The notes below the pieces were generated by a model, which was given only the letters and a program-made list of their open reading frames with translations, was not told where the DNA came from and searched no databases. A program made the translations under genes and the position numbers. DNA of 64,000 nt. Origin: Roseococcus sp. SYP-B2431 (GTDB taxonomy: Bacteria; Pseudomonadota; Alphaproteobacteria; Acetobacterales; Acetobacteraceae). Of this stretch, positions 39,487-48,289 are shown one piece after another. The DNA lies in the NCBI RefSeq assembly GCF_004336745.1, contig NZ_SJXD01000011.1:124001-188000 (forward strand), in the 5' to 3' direction. The first letter of the stretch is position 1. Each line of letters opens with the position of its first letter.

Positions 39487-40482
39487 GTGCCGTCCATCCG
39501 CCTCACCCGCCGCGCCGCCGCGGCCGCGATGCTTGCCTCGCCAACCCTCGTCTCGCCCGCCCTGGCGCAGGGTTCGAACGGATCGCGCTGGTCGCCGACG
39601 CAGCCGGTCCGCGTCATCATCCCGTTCACGCCGGGCGGCACAATGGACCCGGTGGTGCGCCTCTCGCAGACCTTCCTGCAGCAGGAGCTCGGACAGCCCG
39701 TCGTCATCGACTACAAGCCCGGCGGCGCCACGGTGGTCGGCACGCAGGAGGTCATGCGCGCGGCGCCGGACGGCCACACGATGATCATGGTGGCGAACAG
39801 CTTCGCCGCGAATATCACGCTGCGGCCCAGCATGCCCTACAACCCGCTGCGCGACTTCGCGCCCATCTCCATGTGCACCGTCGTGCCGCATGTGCTGGTG
39901 GTGCATCCCTCCGTGGCGCGGGACTTCGCCGGCTTCCTGGAGGCCGGGCGGCGGCCGGGCGGCGGGCTGGCCTTCGGCTCCTACGGCATCGGCACCTCGA
40001 ACCACCTGGGCGGCGAGCAGTTCCGCGAGCTGGCGCGGCTCAATGCCACCCACGTCCCCTATAGCGGCGCGGCGCAGGCCAATACCGACCTCATGGGCGG
40101 CCGGCTGCAGTTCATGTTCTCCAACCTGCCGGATGTGATCCAGCCGGTGCAGGGGGGCCGGCTCCGCGCCGTCGCCATCTCGGCCGAGGCCCGCACCCGC
40201 GAGCTGCCGGACGTGCCGACCATGGCGGAGCTGGGTTTTCCCCTGGTGCTTTCCGACAGCTGGTTCGGGCTGCTGACGCGCGCCGAGGTGCCCGAGGCGG
40301 CGCGGGCGCGGCTGGAGGCGGCCTGGACCGCGGCGCTCGCGCGGCCCGAGGTGAAGGGTCGGCTGGAGGAGACGGGTTTCACCGTGCTGGCGCGTCCGGC
40401 GGCGCAGTTCGGCGCGGAGATCCGGCGCTACACCGAGACCTATGCGCAGGTGATCCGCGCGAACGACATCCGCGTGGAGTAG
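39487..40482 (+). CDS. TctC (Bug) family periplasmic solute receptor
   Basis: This 331-aa protein has a signal peptide with a twin-arginine-like start (RLTRRAAAAAMLASPT, ends ALAQ). It also has QPVRVIIPFTPGGTMDPVVR, VIDYKPGGATVVG, PDGHTMIMVANSF and HVPYSGAAQA. It is probably co-transcribed with the CnbZ-like gene. It is convergent with the next TctC gene (9 bp apart), with no obvious terminator. Confidence 0.92.
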   Translation: MPSIRLTRRAAAAAMLASPTLVSPALAQGSNGSRWSPTQPVRVIIPFTPGGTMDPVVRLSQTFLQQELGQPVVIDYKPGGATVVGTQEVMRAAPDGHTMIMVANSFAANITLRPSMPYNPLRDFAPISMCTVVPHVLVVHPSVARDFAGFLEAGRRPGGGLAFGSYGIGTSNHLGGEQFRELARLNATHVPYSGAAQANTDLMGGRLQFMFSNLPDVIQPVQGGRLRAVAISAEARTRELPDVPTMAELGFPLVLSDSWFGLLTRAEVPEAARARLEAAWTAALARPEVKGRLEETGFTVLARPAAQFGAEIRRYTETYAQVIRANDIRVE

Positions 40483-40491
40483 CGCGTCCGC

Positions 40492-41460
40492 TCAGTCCAC
40501 GGTGATCCCCGCCTCGCGCACGATGGCCACCCAGCGGGCGCGCTCGCGCTCGATGAAGGCCTGGAACTGCTGGGGCGACCCGCCGCCGGGCGTGACGCTC
40601 ATGCCGCGCAGCCTGGCCTCGACGTTGGGATCGCGCAGCGCCTCGTTGGCGGCCTCGTTCAGCGTGGCGACGATCTCCGGCGGCGTGCCGCGCGGCGCCA
40701 TCAGCCCGTACCAGGAGCTGATGTCGAAATCCGGATAGCCGAGCTCCGCCATGGTGCGGATCTGCGGCAGCACCGCGAGCCGCGTGGCCGAGGTCACCGC
40801 GAGCGCGCGCAGCTGCCCGCCCTCGATCAGCGGCACGGAGGAGGGCGAGATCGCGAACATGAAGTCGACGCGGCCCGCGGCGACGTCGCGCTGGGCATCG
40901 GGAATGCCGCGATAGGGGACGTGGACGACGTCGATGCCGGTTGCGCGCTTGAAGACCTCGGCGATGAGCTGGGTGAGGTTGCCGTTGCCGGCCGAGCCGA
41001 AGGTCAGCACGCCCGGCCGCGCCTTGGCGGCCGCGACGATGTCCTGCGGCGTCCGGAAGGGGCTGCTGCCGCCGACCACCAGCACGCCCGGCGCGAGGCC
41101 CGCCAGCATGATGGGCACGAAGTCGTTCACGGGGTCGTAGGGCAGCCGGCTGTAGAGCGCGAGGTTGGCGCCGAGGGCGCTGATCGTGCTCATGATGAGG
41201 TTATAGCCGTCCGGTGCCGCGCGCGCCGCCGCCTCGTGGCCGACCAGCGAGCCGGCGCCCGGGCGGTTCTCCACCACGAAGGGCTGGCCGAGCTTGTCCG
41301 ACATGCGCTGGGTCAGCAGCCGCGTGACGAGGTCGTTGTCGCCGCCGGCGGCCAGCGCGACGATCACGCGCACGGGGCGGTTCGGATAGCGCGCCTGCGC
41401 CTGGGCAAGGCCGGGCAAGGCGAGAAAAGGGGCGGCGAGCAGGGGGCGGCGCGATGTCAT
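40492..41460 (-). CDS. TctC (Bug) family periplasmic solute receptor
   Basis: The protein has 322 aa from ATG 41460. A short signal peptide (AAPFLALPGLAQAQA) is followed by RYPNRPVRVIVALAAGGDND, FVVENRPGAGSLVG, APDGYNLIMSTIS and VHVPYRGIPDAQ. The start overlaps the DUF1028 stop by 4 bp, so the two form an operon and may share a substrate pathway. Confidence 0.92.
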   Translation of the reverse strand: MTSRRPLLAAPFLALPGLAQAQARYPNRPVRVIVALAAGGDNDLVTRLLTQRMSDKLGQPFVVENRPGAGSLVGHEAAARAAPDGYNLIMSTISALGANLALYSRLPYDPVNDFVPIMLAGLAPGVLVVGGSSPFRTPQDIVAAAKARPGVLTFGSAGNGNLTQLIAEVFKRATGIDVVHVPYRGIPDAQRDVAAGRVDFMFAISPSSVPLIEGGQLRALAVTSATRLAVLPQIRTMAELGYPDFDISSWYGLMAPRGTPPEIVATLNEAANEALRDPNVEARLRGMSVTPGGGSPQQFQAFIERERARWVAIVREAGITVD

Positions 41461-42173
41461 GCCCTGGCGGCCTTGCGCGCCGCCAGTTCGGCGACGAACT
41501 TCTCCTGCGGCGGGGCCGAGGGCGGATGCTCGGCGCGCATGCGGTAGAGCGGCAGGTACTCGCTGTACTCCTCGTAGATGCGACGCATTTCCTCCACGGC
41601 GTGCGGGTGGGAATCCACCCGCAGGTCGAGCTCCGGCTGCTCGTCGCGATGCTGGATGAGCAGGGACGAGGAGCGCTCCGGCAGGTGCCCGTTGCCGCCG
41701 GACTGTCCGCCTGCGTCGCGTCCCGCTTCCAGGACGCGCATCAGGCGCTCGGCGAGCGTTTCTCCCCTGGTGGCCAGGAAGGTCTCGGCCATGGCGTCCA
41801 CCACCTGCTCGCCCGCGAGGACATTGCCGAAGACCGCATAGCCCGGGCCGGTGCGATGGCCGTGCCAGGGGCGCGTGTTCGGCCCGGTATGCGCGGCCGA
41901 GCCGCCGTTGCGATCGACGATGCCGCATTGCCGGTAGTCCGCGAACTCGTCGGTCGCGAGCGTCGCCGCCAGAGCGGACCGCGCATCGTGCCCGAGCGCG
42001 AGGAAGCTGAGCGAAAGCCGGGCCAGCCTCGGGTTGGAGAAGGCCTGGCTGCTGGCGGCACCAAGGTTGGAGCGCGCCTGCGGACACTTGGCGCCGACGC
42101 CGAGGGAGTAGGTCGCGATGGCGACGCCGAGGCGCCCGGTCTCCTCGCAGAAACCCAGAACTGTGAAGGTCAT
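41457..42173 (-). CDS. DUF1028 family Ntn-hydrolase-like protein
   Basis: This 238-aa protein starts MTFTVLGFCEETGRLGVAIA, with SLGVGAKCPQARSNLGAASS and GYAVFGNVLAGEQVVDAMAE, all typical of DUF1028, a family with an Ntn-hydrolase fold. The C-terminus (LPLYRMRAEHPPSAPPQEKF) is an extra tail. Related genes are often next to Bug receptors and amidohydrolases. The substrate is unknown. It is coupled to the TctC gene that follows and has a palindrome upstream. Confidence 0.88.
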   Translation of the reverse strand: MTFTVLGFCEETGRLGVAIATYSLGVGAKCPQARSNLGAASSQAFSNPRLARLSLSFLALGHDARSALAATLATDEFADYRQCGIVDRNGGSAAHTGPNTRPWHGHRTGPGYAVFGNVLAGEQVVDAMAETFLATRGETLAERLMRVLEAGRDAGGQSGGNGHLPERSSSLLIQHRDEQPELDLRVDSHPHAVEEMRRIYEEYSEYLPLYRMRAEHPPSAPPQEKFVAELAARKAARA

Positions 42174-42184
42174 CGCAGCTGCTC

Positions 42185-42202
42185 CATTCCCTATAAGGAA
42201 TG
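42185..42202. promoter_or_regulatory. Inverted repeat upstream of DUF1028/TctC operon
   Basis: CATTCC-CTATAA-GGAATG is a 6-bp inverted repeat centred on an AT-rich core, 12 bp before the DUF1028 ATG. The minus strand reads CCTTATAGGG, close to the CCTTATAAGG palindrome at 28005. This is a candidate operator. Confidence 0.35.
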
Positions 42203-42242
42203 CTAGCGCCTTCCTCCTCCGGAGCGCAAATCGCTATGGCCG

Positions 42243-43226
42243 CTAGGCATCTTCCGGCCGAAGGCCGACCGCGCCCGCCACGGCGGCGAAGCGGGCGACC
42301 GTGTCGCGGACCAGGGCGCCGAAGGCCTCCGGCCCGCGGCCTTCGACATCGAAGCCCTGGCCGTTCAGCCGCTGGACGACACGGGGATCGCGCAGGGCGC
42401 CAAGGCCCGCAGCCTGGAGCGCGGCCAGGGCCGGCGCGGGCGTGCCGGCAGGCGCCAGCAGGCCGATCCAGGTGCGGATCTCGAATTCCGGCGCGACGGT
42501 TTCGGCGAAGGTCGGGATGCCCGGTGCGGCAGGGCTGCGCTCCTTCCCGGTGACGCCGAGCGCAACCAGGCGGCCCTCGCGGATGTGGTCGAGCGCTGCG
42601 TTGAGCGTGACCACGCCGGCATCCAGCGTGCCGCCCAACACGTCGACCAGCAGCGGGCCGCCGCCGCGATAGGCCACGTGCTCGGGCCGGCCGCCGAGCG
42701 CCTGGCCGAGCAGCTCGCTGGCGAAATGATGCGCGGTGCCCAGGCCGGGCACGCCGACATTCACCGGGCGGCGCGAGCGCAGCCGCGCGGCATAGGCCGC
42801 CGCATCGGGCAGGCCGGCGCGCGGGTGGGCCACGACCACATGCGAGGCCGCTACCCCGAGCAGCACGGGCGCCAGCCCCGGCACGAAGGGCCCGCTGCCG
42901 GGAATGGGCAGCGCCTCCACGGCGGCCAGCGTGTCGTTGGTGATGAGGATGGTGTGCCCGTCCGCCGCGGCGCGCAGCACCGCTTGGTTGCCGACGCGCG
43001 AGGAGGCGCCGCCGATATTCTCGATGACGACGCCCTGGCCGAGCGCGGCCGCGAAGGCCGGCACGAAGGCGCGTGCGAAGACGTCCACGCCGCCGGCGGG
43101 CGGGAAGGGGACGACGGCGCGGACGGGCCGGCTCGGGAAGCCCTGTGCCTGGACGGCCCCCGTCTGAATGGCGGGGGCGGCGAGGAGGGAGGCCGCGAGC
43201 AGCGCGCGGCGGGGGATGCGGATCAT
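42243..43226 (-). CDS. TctC (Bug) family periplasmic solute receptor
   Basis: The protein has 327 aa from ATG 43226. The signal peptide ends AVQAQG and is followed by FPSRPVRAVVPFPPAGGVDV, VIENIGGASSRVG, ADGHTILITNDTL and HVAYRGGGPL. It lies 4 bp after the next TctC gene, which is a diverged sister (both have YRGGGP and the late TFAETVAP segment), so the pair looks like a tandem duplication. Confidence 0.92.
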   Translation of the reverse strand: MIRIPRRALLAASLLAAPAIQTGAVQAQGFPSRPVRAVVPFPPAGGVDVFARAFVPAFAAALGQGVVIENIGGASSRVGNQAVLRAAADGHTILITNDTLAAVEALPIPGSGPFVPGLAPVLLGVAASHVVVAHPRAGLPDAAAYAARLRSRRPVNVGVPGLGTAHHFASELLGQALGGRPEHVAYRGGGPLLVDVLGGTLDAGVVTLNAALDHIREGRLVALGVTGKERSPAAPGIPTFAETVAPEFEIRTWIGLLAPAGTPAPALAALQAAGLGALRDPRVVQRLNGQGFDVEGRGPEAFGALVRDTVARFAAVAGAVGLRPEDA

Positions 43227-43230
43227 GGGT

Positions 43231-44199
43231 TCAGCCTCGGGGAGAGCGTTCGGCAATGGCGCGGATGACGGGGGCGGCCTGCGCGCTGGAGGCCGCCGCC
43301 CGGGCGGCAAACTCCTGGGGCGGCAGGGCCGTGATGGTGAAGCCGAGGCCGCGCAGGCGATCGGCGACAGCGGGATCGGCCAGCGTTGCCGCGACGCCCT
43401 GATGCAGCGCCGCGACAATGGCGGGCGGCGTGCGCACGGGGGCGAGGATGCCCTGCCAGGAATCCACGTCGAAGCCAGGCGCCACGGTCTCGGCGAAGGT
43501 TGTAACCTCCGGCAGGGCAGGATCGCGCGCGCCGGTGCTGACGCCGAGCGGCACCATGGTGCCCTGGCGGATGTATTCGGTGACCGCGGGCAGGGTGATG
43601 ACGACAGCATCGGTGTTGCGGGCGATGAGGTCGGTCGCGGCCGGGCCGCCGCCGCGATAGGAGACGAATTCCACCCGGAGGTCGCCAAGGCGGGCGGTCA
43701 GCAGCTCGTGGACCACCTGGGCGATGCCGGCCTGGGCCGCGATGCCGACGTTCAGGCCGCCCGGCCGCGCGCGCATGGCGGTCAGGTAGCCCGCCATGTC
43801 GCGGATTCCGGTGCCGGGATGGGTCACCAGGATTTGCGCGGCGCGCACGGCATGGATGACCGGCGCGAAGCTTTCGAAGGAGATGCCGGCGCGCGGCTCG
43901 GCCAGGGCGGCGAGGATGATGGCGTCGCCGGTCAGCAGCAGGGTGTGGCCGTCGGGTTCGGCACGGGCGACCTGCTGGGCGGCGAGGAGGCCATTTGCGC
44001 CGCCCTGGTTCTCGACGAGCACGGGCTGGCCGAGGCGGGCCGATAGCGTGGGCGCGAGAATGCGGGCCAGCGCGTCCAGGCTGGCGCCGGGCGCGGAGGA
44101 GACGACGAGACGCAGCGGGCGCTGCGGGAAGGTCTTGGCCTGGACCGGACGTGCGGCGAGGAGCGCGCCGGCGGCCAGGATGTGGCGGCGATGAAGCAT
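43231..44199 (-). CDS. TctC (Bug) family periplasmic solute receptor
   Basis: This 322-aa protein has a signal peptide ending RPVQAKT. It shows FPQRPLRLVVSSAPGASLDA (a departure from the usual PFxxGG motif), LVENQGGANGLLA, PDGHTLLLTGDA and FVSYRGGGPAATDL. It is the first gene of a two-receptor operon and follows a 460-bp intergenic stretch that probably holds its promoter. Confidence 0.92.
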   Translation of the reverse strand: MLHRRHILAAGALLAARPVQAKTFPQRPLRLVVSSAPGASLDALARILAPTLSARLGQPVLVENQGGANGLLAAQQVARAEPDGHTLLLTGDAIILAALAEPRAGISFESFAPVIHAVRAAQILVTHPGTGIRDMAGYLTAMRARPGGLNVGIAAQAGIAQVVHELLTARLGDLRVEFVSYRGGGPAATDLIARNTDAVVITLPAVTEYIRQGTMVPLGVSTGARDPALPEVTTFAETVAPGFDVDSWQGILAPVRTPPAIVAALHQGVAATLADPAVADRLRGLGFTITALPPQEFAARAAASSAQAAPVIRAIAERSPRG

Positions 44200-44659
44200 G
44201 GGACAGTTCCGATGGAAGGAGGGGATGGCGGTGCGGACCGCGCGTCAGGCGCGCCGGGCGGCCTTCCGACATCGCGCCGCGTCAACATGCTTCGCGGGAA
44301 CGGGTGGTTCTGCGGACATGGCGAGGATGCGATGGCTCCGTGATGGCTGACGGCCGCAATATGACACCGGATTACGGGATAGAAATATTATTTTACAATG
44401 TAAAATGCATTACTCTCGTCGATCCGGCAGGATTTCGCCCCCACCGTCATCCTGATGTCTTAAAATAGATGTTTATTTACAGCGTATTATACAGTTTTCG
44501 GGCCAGCTAAAAATATACATATAAGCTCGTGGAAAGAGCTTGACCTATACCGATTGGTCGCATAATCCTTCGTCATGATCACGCATCGGACGATCCAAGC
44601 TGGCGGGTGTTGTCGCGTGTGAACGCGCCCCGCCCTTCCTGACCCTTCCGGATCCACCC
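44200..44659. promoter_or_regulatory. AT-rich intergenic region with palindromes
   Basis: This stretch of about 460 bp is strikingly AT-rich between roughly 44360 and 44570, unlike the rest of the window. It contains a perfect dyad ATTTTACA-A-TGTAAAAT (44390-44406) and AAGCTC-N7-GAGCTT (44523-44541). A TTGACC (44540-44545) is followed 15 bp later by CATAAT (44561-44566), a slightly short sigma-70-like pair. These could control the minus-strand receptors or a plus-strand small gene. No longer ORF is present. Confidence 0.5.
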
Positions 44660-44815
44660 ATGTCGCTCGTCGAACTCGCTGAAGCCGCCGGCTTCGCCCT
44701 TCCCCTCCTGGCCCTCTTCTGGACCGCGGCATTGGGCCTCGTGCTGCACGCCGGCTACCCGCCGCCGTCCGAGGACATCGCGCACGCTGTCCTGGCCGCC
44801 AGTTTCGCGTCCTAG
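44660..44815 (+). CDS. Possible small membrane protein
   Basis: This 51-aa ORF starts MSLVELAEAAGFALPLLALF and has one hydrophobic helix (about 8-32) and a Pro-rich centre. The -10-like CATAAT lies about 95 nt upstream. No ribosome-binding site is clear and no family is recognised. It may be a chance ORF. Confidence 0.25.
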   Translation: MSLVELAEAAGFALPLLALFWTAALGLVLHAGYPPPSEDIAHAVLAASFAS

Positions 44816-45022
44816 ATCTTACGCGTGCACCCTCTCCGCTTGTCGCCGGCGGAGCGGCCTTCGGGCCGTGTCAGGCGACGCCTTGCTAGCGTTTCCTCCC
44901 ATGACCTTGGCCGGGGCCTTCGGGCTCCGGCCACTTTCCGGCAAGGATGAATTCACCGCGTCGGGCCTTGAAGGGCGTCGGATCCCGCCAAGATGCCGCT
45001 CCAGTTCACAGAGGAGAAGGCG

Positions 45023-45355
45023 ATGCCTCGGACAGCTTCCGGACCCTGCGCGTCCCGGCTGGCGGGATGTATCGCCATGGCTGAACTGCGGCCTGCCTCG
45101 CCTTCGCACTTCCAATTGCCGCGCGCCGCTCCGGCGCAGGAGTTGCACATGCGCCTTTCCGTGCCCGTGACCGACGCCGGATCCCTCGTCGCCGTCGCCG
45201 CCCAGGACGAGGAGGCGGGCTGGTTCCTGATCGCGATCGATGCCCGCCTCGAGCCGCTCGACCGCGCGAGCTTCGGCAGCGCGAAGGAGATCGAGGTGGC
45301 GGCGCGCGCCCATTTGCGCCGCAGCCAGCCCGGCCCGCCGCCCCGCTGGTCCTGA
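45023..45355 (+). CDS. Hypothetical protein
   Basis: This is a 110-aa protein. ATG 45023 is chosen because an AGAGGAG ribosome-binding site lies at 45010-45016; an earlier ATG at 44993 lacks one. The N-terminal 40 residues are poorly ordered. The C-terminal part (MRLSVPVTDAGSLVAVAAQD, GWFLIAIDARLEPLD) looks like a small beta domain followed by a helix. It is upstream of the MetQ-like gene by 53 bp. Function is not recognised. Confidence 0.45.
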   Translation: MPRTASGPCASRLAGCIAMAELRPASPSHFQLPRAAPAQELHMRLSVPVTDAGSLVAVAAQDEEAGWFLIAIDARLEPLDRASFGSAKEIEVAARAHLRRSQPGPPPRWS

Positions 45356-45408
45356 CCCCCCTTCTGCCCGGGCACCGACGAGCCTGGGCCTTCCCCCGGA
45401 GTTCGCCC

Positions 45409-46209
45409 ATGCTGCGCCGTTCCATCCTCGCCTTGCCCGCCCTGCTGCCCGGCCTCGCCGCCGCCCAATCCGGGGAGCTCGGCACCCAGGCCCGGCCCGT
45501 GCGCGTGGGCGTCACCCAGGGCGTGCATGCCCAGACCTTCGAGAAGGTGCGCGACCTGCTGGCCGCCAACGGCTTCTTCACGCGCGCCGTCGAGTTCGGC
45601 GACTTCATCCAGCCCAATGCGGCGCTGGCCGGCGGTGACCTGGAGGCCAATGCCTACCAGCACCTGCCCTTCCTCGAGGCGCAGCGCGCCCAGCGCGGCT
45701 ACGACTTCGTTTCCGTCGGCAAGACGGTGCTGACGCTGATGGGCGTCTTCTCGCGCAAGCACCGCAGCCTCGACGCGCTGCCGAGCGGGGCGCGCGTGGC
45801 GATCCCGAACGACCCGACCAATGGCGGCCGCGCGCTGCTCCTGCTGGCGCAGAACGGGGCCTTCACGCTGCGCGCCGGCGCCGACCACCGCGCGACCGTC
45901 GCGGACATCGCGGCCAATCCGAAGCGCATCCGGATCGTGGAGCTGGAGGCCGCCTCGATCGTCCGCGCGCTGGACGACGTGGATGCGGCGGCGATCACGG
46001 GCAATTTCGCGGTGCCGGCCGGGCTCAACCCGCTGCGCGACGCGCTGGCGCGGGAGACGGAGCAGAGCGTGTACACCTGCCTCGTGGTGGTGCGCCGCGC
46101 GGATGCGCCGGCGGCCTGGGCGCAGCGGGTCGCGCGGGGCTATGCGCGGCCGGAGGTGAAGGCCTTCGTGGAGACGACCTTCGGCGGCGCGGTGATCGTC
46201 GGCGCCTGA
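45409..46209 (+). CDS. MetQ/NlpA-family substrate-binding protein
   Basis: This 266-aa protein has RPVRVGVTQGVHAQTFEKVR, GDLEANAYQHLPFLEAQRAQ, ARVAIPNDPTNGGRALLLLA and ITGNFAVPAGLNP, characteristic of MetQ methionine receptors. Unusually it has a cleavable Sec signal (LPGLAAAQS) rather than a lipobox Cys, so it is probably a soluble periplasmic protein. No MetN/MetI genes are adjacent, so its transporter partner is unknown. Confidence 0.85.
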   Translation: MLRRSILALPALLPGLAAAQSGELGTQARPVRVGVTQGVHAQTFEKVRDLLAANGFFTRAVEFGDFIQPNAALAGGDLEANAYQHLPFLEAQRAQRGYDFVSVGKTVLTLMGVFSRKHRSLDALPSGARVAIPNDPTNGGRALLLLAQNGAFTLRAGADHRATVADIAANPKRIRIVELEAASIVRALDDVDAAAITGNFAVPAGLNPLRDALARETEQSVYTCLVVVRRADAPAAWAQRVARGYARPEVKAFVETTFGGAVIVGA

Positions 46210-46512
46210 GGCGGCACGGGGGTCGTTGATGGAATCCTGCTTCCCAGGACGCCTCCGGAGACGCTTCGTCTCGCATGACCTTGCCCGCGCAGCCGCCCGC
46301 ACCGCCTCGTGGCTGGCTCGTTGAAGCGGCCGGCAGGCGCCATCCGGGATCGTGAATCATTCGCGGCGCAACCCGCCGGACGTCCCGAGGCGCTGCCCGT
46401 GAAGATCGGCCTTTACGAACGCGCCCATCCGCGCTTCGCTCGCCCCTGGCGCCGTCGGCGTCCAAGAAGCGGCGCCCCGCACGGCCTGCCACCCCAACCC
46501 AACGAGGCCCGG
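46210..46512. other. Gene-free stretch between MetQ-like and TctC genes
   Basis: These 303 bp lie between two plus-strand receptor genes. No convincing ORF, terminator or palindrome was seen. The in-frame extension of the TctC gene upstream to 46309 reads as low-quality, Arg/Pro-rich sequence and is not accepted as coding. Confidence 0.5.
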
Positions 46513-47490
46513 ATGCGCCGATTGATCCTGAATGCCCTGCTCGGCCTGCTGGCCCTCTCATCCGCCGCGCAGGCCCAGACCTTCCCCGTCCCGGGGCGCC
46601 CGGTCACCTTCATCTACGGCTTCCCGCCCGGCACGCCTGGCGACGTCTACCTGCGGCTGGCGGGGCCGCGCATCTCGGCCGCCCTCGGCGTGCCGGTGGC
46701 CGTCGAGAACCGGGTGGGGGCCACGGGCAACATCGCCGCCGAGGCGGTCGCCCGCGCGCCCGCCGACGGGCACACCGTGGTGCTCACCACCACGAGCCTC
46801 GCCGCCGTGAATCCGCTGCTGCTGCGCATGCCGATCGATCCAGCCCGCGACCTGCTGCCCGTCATGCGGGTCTTCGACGCGCCCAACGTGCTGACGGTCA
46901 GCACCGCGCAGCGCCCGCAATACACCGATTGCCGCGCCCTGATGGCGGCGCTGCGCGCCCGGCCGGGCCAGCTCAACTATGCCAGCAGCGGCGCGGGCGC
47001 CTCCACGCACCTGGCCGCGGCGCAGTTCCTCCAGGCGGCGGGGCTGCAGGTGCAGCACGTCCCCTATCGCGGCGGCCCGCCGGCGATGATCGCGCTCTAC
47101 CAGGGCGAGGTGGAGTTCTTCTTCTACCAGAGCGGCACGGTCATCGAGGACATGCGTGCGGGGCGCGTGCGCATCCTCGGCATCACCTCGGCCGAGCGCC
47201 ATCCGCAGGTTCCGGAAGTGCCGACGGTGGCCGAGGCCTGCGGCATGCCGGGCTTCGTCAGCACGACCTGGCACGGGCTGATGGTGCCCGCCGGTGCCCC
47301 CGCCGGGGCCGTCGCGCGGCTGAACGAGGAGTTCCGGAAGATCAACGCCATGCCGGACATCCAGCAGCGGCTGGTGAGCCTGGGCCTCACGGTGCTGCAG
47401 GGCGACCCGGCGGAGATGGCGGCCGCGACCGCGCGGGACATCGCGCATTGGGGCGAGGTGGTGCGGCGCGCGGGGCTGCGGGCGGAGTGA
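46513..47490 (+). CDS. TctC (Bug) family periplasmic solute receptor
   Basis: The protein has 325 aa from ATG 46513, where the signal peptide begins (MRRLILNALLGLLALSSAAQ, cleaved after AQAQ). It has GRPVTFIYGFPPGTPGDVYL (PPG replaces the usual PGG), VENRVGATGNIA, ADGHTVVLTTTSL and HVPYRGGPPA. It is an orphan receptor, convergent with the following lipoprotein gene. Confidence 0.92.
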   Translation: MRRLILNALLGLLALSSAAQAQTFPVPGRPVTFIYGFPPGTPGDVYLRLAGPRISAALGVPVAVENRVGATGNIAAEAVARAPADGHTVVLTTTSLAAVNPLLLRMPIDPARDLLPVMRVFDAPNVLTVSTAQRPQYTDCRALMAALRARPGQLNYASSGAGASTHLAAAQFLQAAGLQVQHVPYRGGPPAMIALYQGEVEFFFYQSGTVIEDMRAGRVRILGITSAERHPQVPEVPTVAEACGMPGFVSTTWHGLMVPAGAPAGAVARLNEEFRKINAMPDIQQRLVSLGLTVLQGDPAEMAAATARDIAHWGEVVRRAGLRAE

Positions 47491-47573
47491 CGCCGCGGCG
47501 TCAGGGACGCCCCGGCCTACTCGCACGATTGGGTCCGATAGGCCGCGGGCCCGGGAGCCGAAGCGCCGCCCCG

Positions 47574-48170
47574 CTACCGCGCCTGGAGCAGCGCCGCCGC
47601 GAAGCCCGGCCGGTCGAGCAGGCGGTCGATCGCCTGGTTCATCGTCCGCAGCATGAGCGCATGCAGCCCTGCCGGATCGGCGAAGACGCCCGTATCCAGC
47701 GCGAGGATGCTGCCCTCCACATTGTTCACCTTCTCCCGGTCCTGCCAGAGGACGCGGCCGCTGCCGCGCTCGCGCAGGACGAGCTCCAGCTCCGCCGTGG
47801 CCTCCAGCCGGACATATCGGTTGGCTACGAATTCGCGAATGGTGATCTCGATCTCGACGCGCGGAGCCTGCTGCGCCAGCCAGCCGCGCGCGGCGAGCCC
47901 GTCGTTGAAGGCGCGCTGCACCGCCTGGTCCAGCGGACGGTCGGCCTGGAGGGTCCTGATCGGATTGCCGTAGCCGCCGCGGATGGTGCCGATCCAGACG
48001 GGATCCTCGCCGCCGGTGGCGCGACTGTTCCGCACCGCCGCCGTGCGGGCCACGGGCCCCGGCGGCTGCTGGGCCGTCACCGGCGAGGTCGGCGCGTAGG
48101 GCATAGGGTACTGCGTCGTGCCGCAGGCGGTCAGAAGCAGGGCGAGCAGGATCGCGGTGATTGGACGCAT
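47574..48170 (-). CDS. YajG-like outer-membrane lipoprotein
   Basis: The protein has 198 aa from ATG 48170. It has a lipobox LLLTACG (Cys16), a disordered N-terminal stretch, and a C-terminal alpha/beta domain with PLDQAVQRAFNDGLAARGWL, a beta-hairpin pattern EIEITIREFV, and ALMLRTMNQAIDRLLDRP. The overall design resembles YajG-type lipoproteins that bind envelope ligands. The function is not established. It stands alone, with a 119-bp gap to the monooxygenase stop. Confidence 0.75.
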   Translation of the reverse strand: MRPITAILLALLLTACGTTQYPMPYAPTSPVTAQQPPGPVARTAAVRNSRATGGEDPVWIGTIRGGYGNPIRTLQADRPLDQAVQRAFNDGLAARGWLAQQAPRVEIEITIREFVANRYVRLEATAELELVLRERGSGRVLWQDREKVNNVEGSILALDTGVFADPAGLHALMLRTMNQAIDRLLDRPGFAAALLQAR

Positions 48171-48289
48171 GCGTTTCCCCAGGCGATGTGGCCGTGCGAA
48201 AGCATCGCCCCGTTCCGGGCCCGCATCAACATATGCCGCGTCCTGCATATAAGGGCAGTGTCAGCCTTTCCACGGATGATGGGACAGGG

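Noticed and set aside
44868-45170. A 100-codon plus-strand ORF before the hypothetical gene at 45023
   Set aside because: It is Arg/Pro-rich, lacks a ribosome-binding site and overlaps the better-supported start at 45023 in another frame.
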